Positions 61,903 to 64,000 of a DNA stretch of 64,000 bases are shown here, one piece after another (position 1 is the stretch's first letter; the number at the start of each line of letters is the position of its first letter). Source of the stretch: Streptomyces spinoverrucosus (GTDB lineage Bacteria > Actinomycetota > Actinomycetes > Streptomycetales > Streptomycetaceae); contig NZ_JADPZX010000001.1 of the NCBI RefSeq assembly GCF_015712165.1, positions 3,737,001 to 3,801,000 of the forward strand. Direction: 5' to 3'. The notes beneath the pieces were generated by a model. The model was not told the origin of the DNA. It worked only from the letters and a program-made list of their open reading frames with translations, and searched no databases. Both the position numbers and the translations under genes were made by a program.

Positions 61903-62270
61903 CCTGCCACTTCGCCACAGTCGGGCAACTCCCGGAAGCCCGGCGCCCGTTTGGTATGCCTTTGAATTCAAAAGTAAAGAAGTGAGGCGCCCGCTTCCGC
62001 TTGCCTCTCACCTGGAGTACAAAGGAGACAACGGCCCGCGAGACCAAGGACATCCGAGAGGATCACCTTTTAAACGCATTTGGCCCCACGGACCGCGCAT
62101 GAACACCGGGCACCCACGCGACGTCGACCCGTCGATTACGGGCCAGCCGCACCAGGTCACGGGCAAAGATCCCGACCTGATGGGCAACATATCGAGGACG
62201 CTTGGTAACCCGATGCGCATGCCAGCGGCGGTACGAGAACTCGTACCGCCGCAACCCTGTCCGGAACCTT
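61903..62270. other. 368-base convergent intergenic region
   Basis: There is no credible gene. A minus-strand frame ending at 62063 (RRVDVAWVPGVHARSVGPNA) looks protein-like but has no start or ribosome-binding site. A 13-bp perfect palindrome at 62224-62251 follows the Fic-like gene. The part near 61950-62060 is unusually AT-rich for this genome. Confidence 0.5.
62224..62251 (-). terminator. 13-bp perfect palindrome after the Fic-like gene
   Basis: Bases 62224-62236 pair with 62239-62251 around AA, about 20 bases past the stop. Either a terminator or an operator-like dyad. Confidence 0.65.
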
Positions 62271-63092
62271 TTACGCCGCCCCGCGCTGCAGCGCCTCGCA
62301 CACCGCCGTCGACTCGCGCGCGCCCAGCTCGACCGCCCGGCCGCAGTGCGCGATCCATGCGGCCATGCCCTCGGGAGTGCCGGAGAGGTAGCCCTCGAAC
62401 GCCGCCAGATAGGCCGCCCGGCCCAGCTCGGCGTGTCCCACCTCCGCCGGGCAGACCGACTTCGGGTCGAGGCCGCTACCGACCAGGACAATCCGCTCGG
62501 CCGTGCGTGCGACCAAACCGTTGTGCGAAACGAAGGGGCGCAGCGCGAGCAGCTCGCCGTGCACGACGGCGGCCATGACCAACGCGGGCGCCGAACTGCC
62601 CCCGATGATCAGCTCGGACAGCCCCTCCAGCCGCCCCGACACCTCGGCCGCGTTCGGCAGCGGCTGACCGATCAGCGGCTCGTCGACCGGCTCACCCTGC
62701 TGCCGGGGCCGCCCCACCTGGTCGGCCTTGTCCGCGGCCGCCACCAGGTGCAGCCGGGCCAGCACCCGCAGCGGCGACTGCCGCCAGATGGACAGCAATT
62801 GCCCCGCCTCGGCGGTCAGCCGCAGCGCCGCCCCCATCACACGGGCCTCGTCGCCACTGAAGTCGGTACGCCGGCGCACCTCTTCGAGGGCCCAGTCCGC
62901 GCCGGACAGCGCGGCGGAACCGCGGGCCCCGCGCAGCGCCGCCTCGGAGGTGATCTCGTTGCTGCGCCTGCGCATGACCCGGTGGCCGTAGACCCGGTCC
63001 ACGGCCTTGCGCACGGACTCCACGGACTCGGCCACACCGGGCAGTGAGCCCAGTGCAGCGAGCGGATCGGCGGTCGCGCCTGTCGTACTCAT
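62271..63092 (-). CDS. Fic-like protein with degenerate active-site motif
   Basis: The 273-residue protein has the helical layout of Fic proteins. The motif near residue 194 reads LRPFVSHNGLVARTAER, where active Fic enzymes have HPFxDGNGRxGR; here the leading His is Arg, Gly is His, and only Pro-Phe, Asn-Gly and a final Arg survive. It should not AMPylate in the standard way. It is often annotated as an oxidoreductase or Fic-like protein in Streptomyces. I use ATG 63092; no ribosome-binding site is visible and TAGTGT lies seven bases upstream, so it may be leaderless. It diverges from the ParA-like gene. Confidence 0.72.
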   Translation of the reverse strand: MSTTGATADPLAALGSLPGVAESVESVRKAVDRVYGHRVMRRRSNEITSEAALRGARGSAALSGADWALEEVRRRTDFSGDEARVMGAALRLTAEAGQLLSIWRQSPLRVLARLHLVAAADKADQVGRPRQQGEPVDEPLIGQPLPNAAEVSGRLEGLSELIIGGSSAPALVMAAVVHGELLALRPFVSHNGLVARTAERIVLVGSGLDPKSVCPAEVGHAELGRAAYLAAFEGYLSGTPEGMAAWIAHCGRAVELGARESTAVCEALQRGAA

Positions 63093-63187
63093 GAGTACGA
63101 CACTACGCACCCGCCGCGGAAACCCCACGAAGGAGTGGTCTTCTTCACGCCTCGCCGACCACCGTGCCCGACGCGCCACTACGCTTG

Positions 63188-64000
63188 ATGAACATGAAAA
63201 TTGCTTTCGTTGGCAAGGGCGGCAGCGGAAAGACCACCCTGTCCTCCCTGTTCATTCGCCATCTGGCGGCCGCCGGATCCCCGGTCGTCGCGATCGACGC
63301 CGACATCAACCAGCACCTCGGGGCCGCGCTCGGCCTCGACGAGGCGGAGGCCGCCCGTCTGCCCGCGATGGGCGACCGGCTGGCGCTGATCAAGGACCAC
63401 CTGCGCGGCACCAACCCGCGCATCGGCTCGGCCGAGTCGATGATCAAGACGACGCCGCCCGGCGAGGGCTCGCGGCTGCTGCGGGTGCGCGAGGACAACC
63501 CGGTCTACGACGCCTGCGCCCGTCCGGTGGAACTCGACGGCGGGGCCGTCCGTTTGATGGTCACCGGCCCCTTCACGGACGCGGACCTCGGGGTCGCCTG
63601 CTACCACTCCAAGACCGGAGCGGTGGAGCTGTGCCTGAACCACCTGGTGGACGGGCCCGAGGAGTACGTCGTGGTCGACATGACGGCGGGCTCGGACTCC
63701 TTCGCCTCCGGCATGTTCACCCGCTTCGACATCACGTTCCTCGTCGCCGAGCCGACCCGGAAGGGGGTCTCCGTCTATCGCCAGTACAAGGAGTACGCCC
63801 GCGACTTCGGCGTCGAGCTGAAGGTCGTCGGCAACAAGGTCCAGGGCCAGGACGACCTCGACTTCCTCCGTGCCGAAGTCGGGGACGACCTGCTCGTGAC
63901 GGTCGGGCACTCCGACTGGGTGCGTGCCATGGAGAAGGGCCGGCCGCCCCGGTTCGACCAGCTGGAGGACGTCAACCGCCGCGCCCTGGACACGCTGCGG
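63188..64000 (+). CDS. ParA/CooC-like ATP-binding protein, N-terminal part
   Basis: The gene runs off the right edge; 271 residues are visible. It begins MNMKIAFVGKGGSGKTTLSS with a deviant Walker A (GKGGSGKTT), has VVAIDADINQHLGAALG near residue 35 and VVVDMTAGSDSFASG near 162, and continues with a helical domain including VVGNKVQGQDD. This is the P-loop ATPase fold of CooC and related nickel-insertion proteins and ParA-like factors; its partner is unknown. The start is ATG 63188 or 63194, with TACGCT close upstream, so the mRNA may be leaderless. Confidence 0.87.
   Translation, partial: MNMKIAFVGKGGSGKTTLSSLFIRHLAAAGSPVVAIDADINQHLGAALGLDEAEAARLPAMGDRLALIKDHLRGTNPRIGSAESMIKTTPPGEGSRLLRVREDNPVYDACARPVELDGGAVRLMVTGPFTDADLGVACYHSKTGAVELCLNHLVDGPEEYVVVDMTAGSDSFASGMFTRFDITFLVAEPTRKGVSVYRQYKEYARDFGVELKVVGNKVQGQDDLDFLRAEVGDDLLVTVGHSDWVRAMEKGRPPRFDQLEDVNRRALDTLR

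Noticed and set aside
62063..62491. 142-residue minus-strand ORF behind the Fic-like gene
   Set aside because: Its first half is a shadow of the Fic-like gene and its second half has no start codon or ribosome-binding site.

Overview
The window is chromosomal DNA of a Streptomyces species. It is very GC-rich with strong third-position GC bias. It carries bldG with its partner gene, a TipAL thiopeptide regulator with its own promoter, an AfsR/SARP-type regulator, an XRE-DUF5753/ATPase/DUF397 set, and a Zur-type cluster of spare ribosomal proteins. Gene order agrees with what I recall of the S. coelicolor core chromosome (folE-ftsH-hpt-tilS, tipA, the paralogous ribosomal cluster, holB-tmk-topA, hppA, bldG, helicase-tad). 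No species can be named from this.

Left part (1-17 kb): the end of a DUF3180 gene faces folE. Then come ftsH, hpt and tilS on the minus strand, a zinc-metalloprotease-like protein, the PBP4-type carboxypeptidase dacB and the divergent pyrophosphatase ppa. A ThrE-like exporter, a DedA membrane protein with a Gly/Tyr/Gln repeat tail, tipA, a PadR-controlled DrrAB-type ABC exporter and an aldehyde dehydrogenase follow.

Regulatory and accessory part (17-36 kb): an XRE-DUF5753 regulator lies beside an anti-sigma-like ATPase and a DUF397 gene. The last two share an almost identical 29-bp upstream element. A VOC/ArsR/SRPBCC operon is followed by the zinc-starvation ribosomal set (S18, COG0523 protein, L31, L33 diverging from L28, S14) around a putative Zur box. 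Next is a 296-bp intergenic array built strictly of 8- and 16-bp units, then two lipoproteins, a DUF2786 gene, a leaderless Clp-N/HTH gene with two identical dyads at its promoter, a family-A DNA polymerase, and a 1184-residue SARP-NB-ARC-TPR regulator with an internal 36-bp repeat. A 2-hydroxyacid dehydrogenase, a small RHH/PIN toxin-antitoxin pair, a decayed zone and a wrecked tyrosine integrase end at tRNA-Thr(CGT). This is the scar of an integrated element.

Right part (36-64 kb): a TAP-like hydrolase, holB, a transporter-thymidylate kinase-coiled-coil fusion (tmk), topA with a Lys/Ala tail, a class I methyltransferase, a lipoprotein, the proton pyrophosphatase hppA, and the bldG pair. Divergent from bldG is a DECH helicase that converges on a complete tad (Flp pilus/secretion) operon. 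Their 3' ends overlap by 284 bp inside a 36-bp repeat read on both strands. A HAD phosphatase, a Fic-like protein with a degenerate motif and the start of a ParA/CooC-like ATPase close the window.

The most unusual signals are the paired 29-bp element, the 8/16-bp array, the double-coding repeat between helicase and pilus genes, the COG0523 protein without a P-loop, and the leaderless dyad-controlled Clp-N gene. All functions are inferred from sequence motifs and recalled family features. No database search was run.
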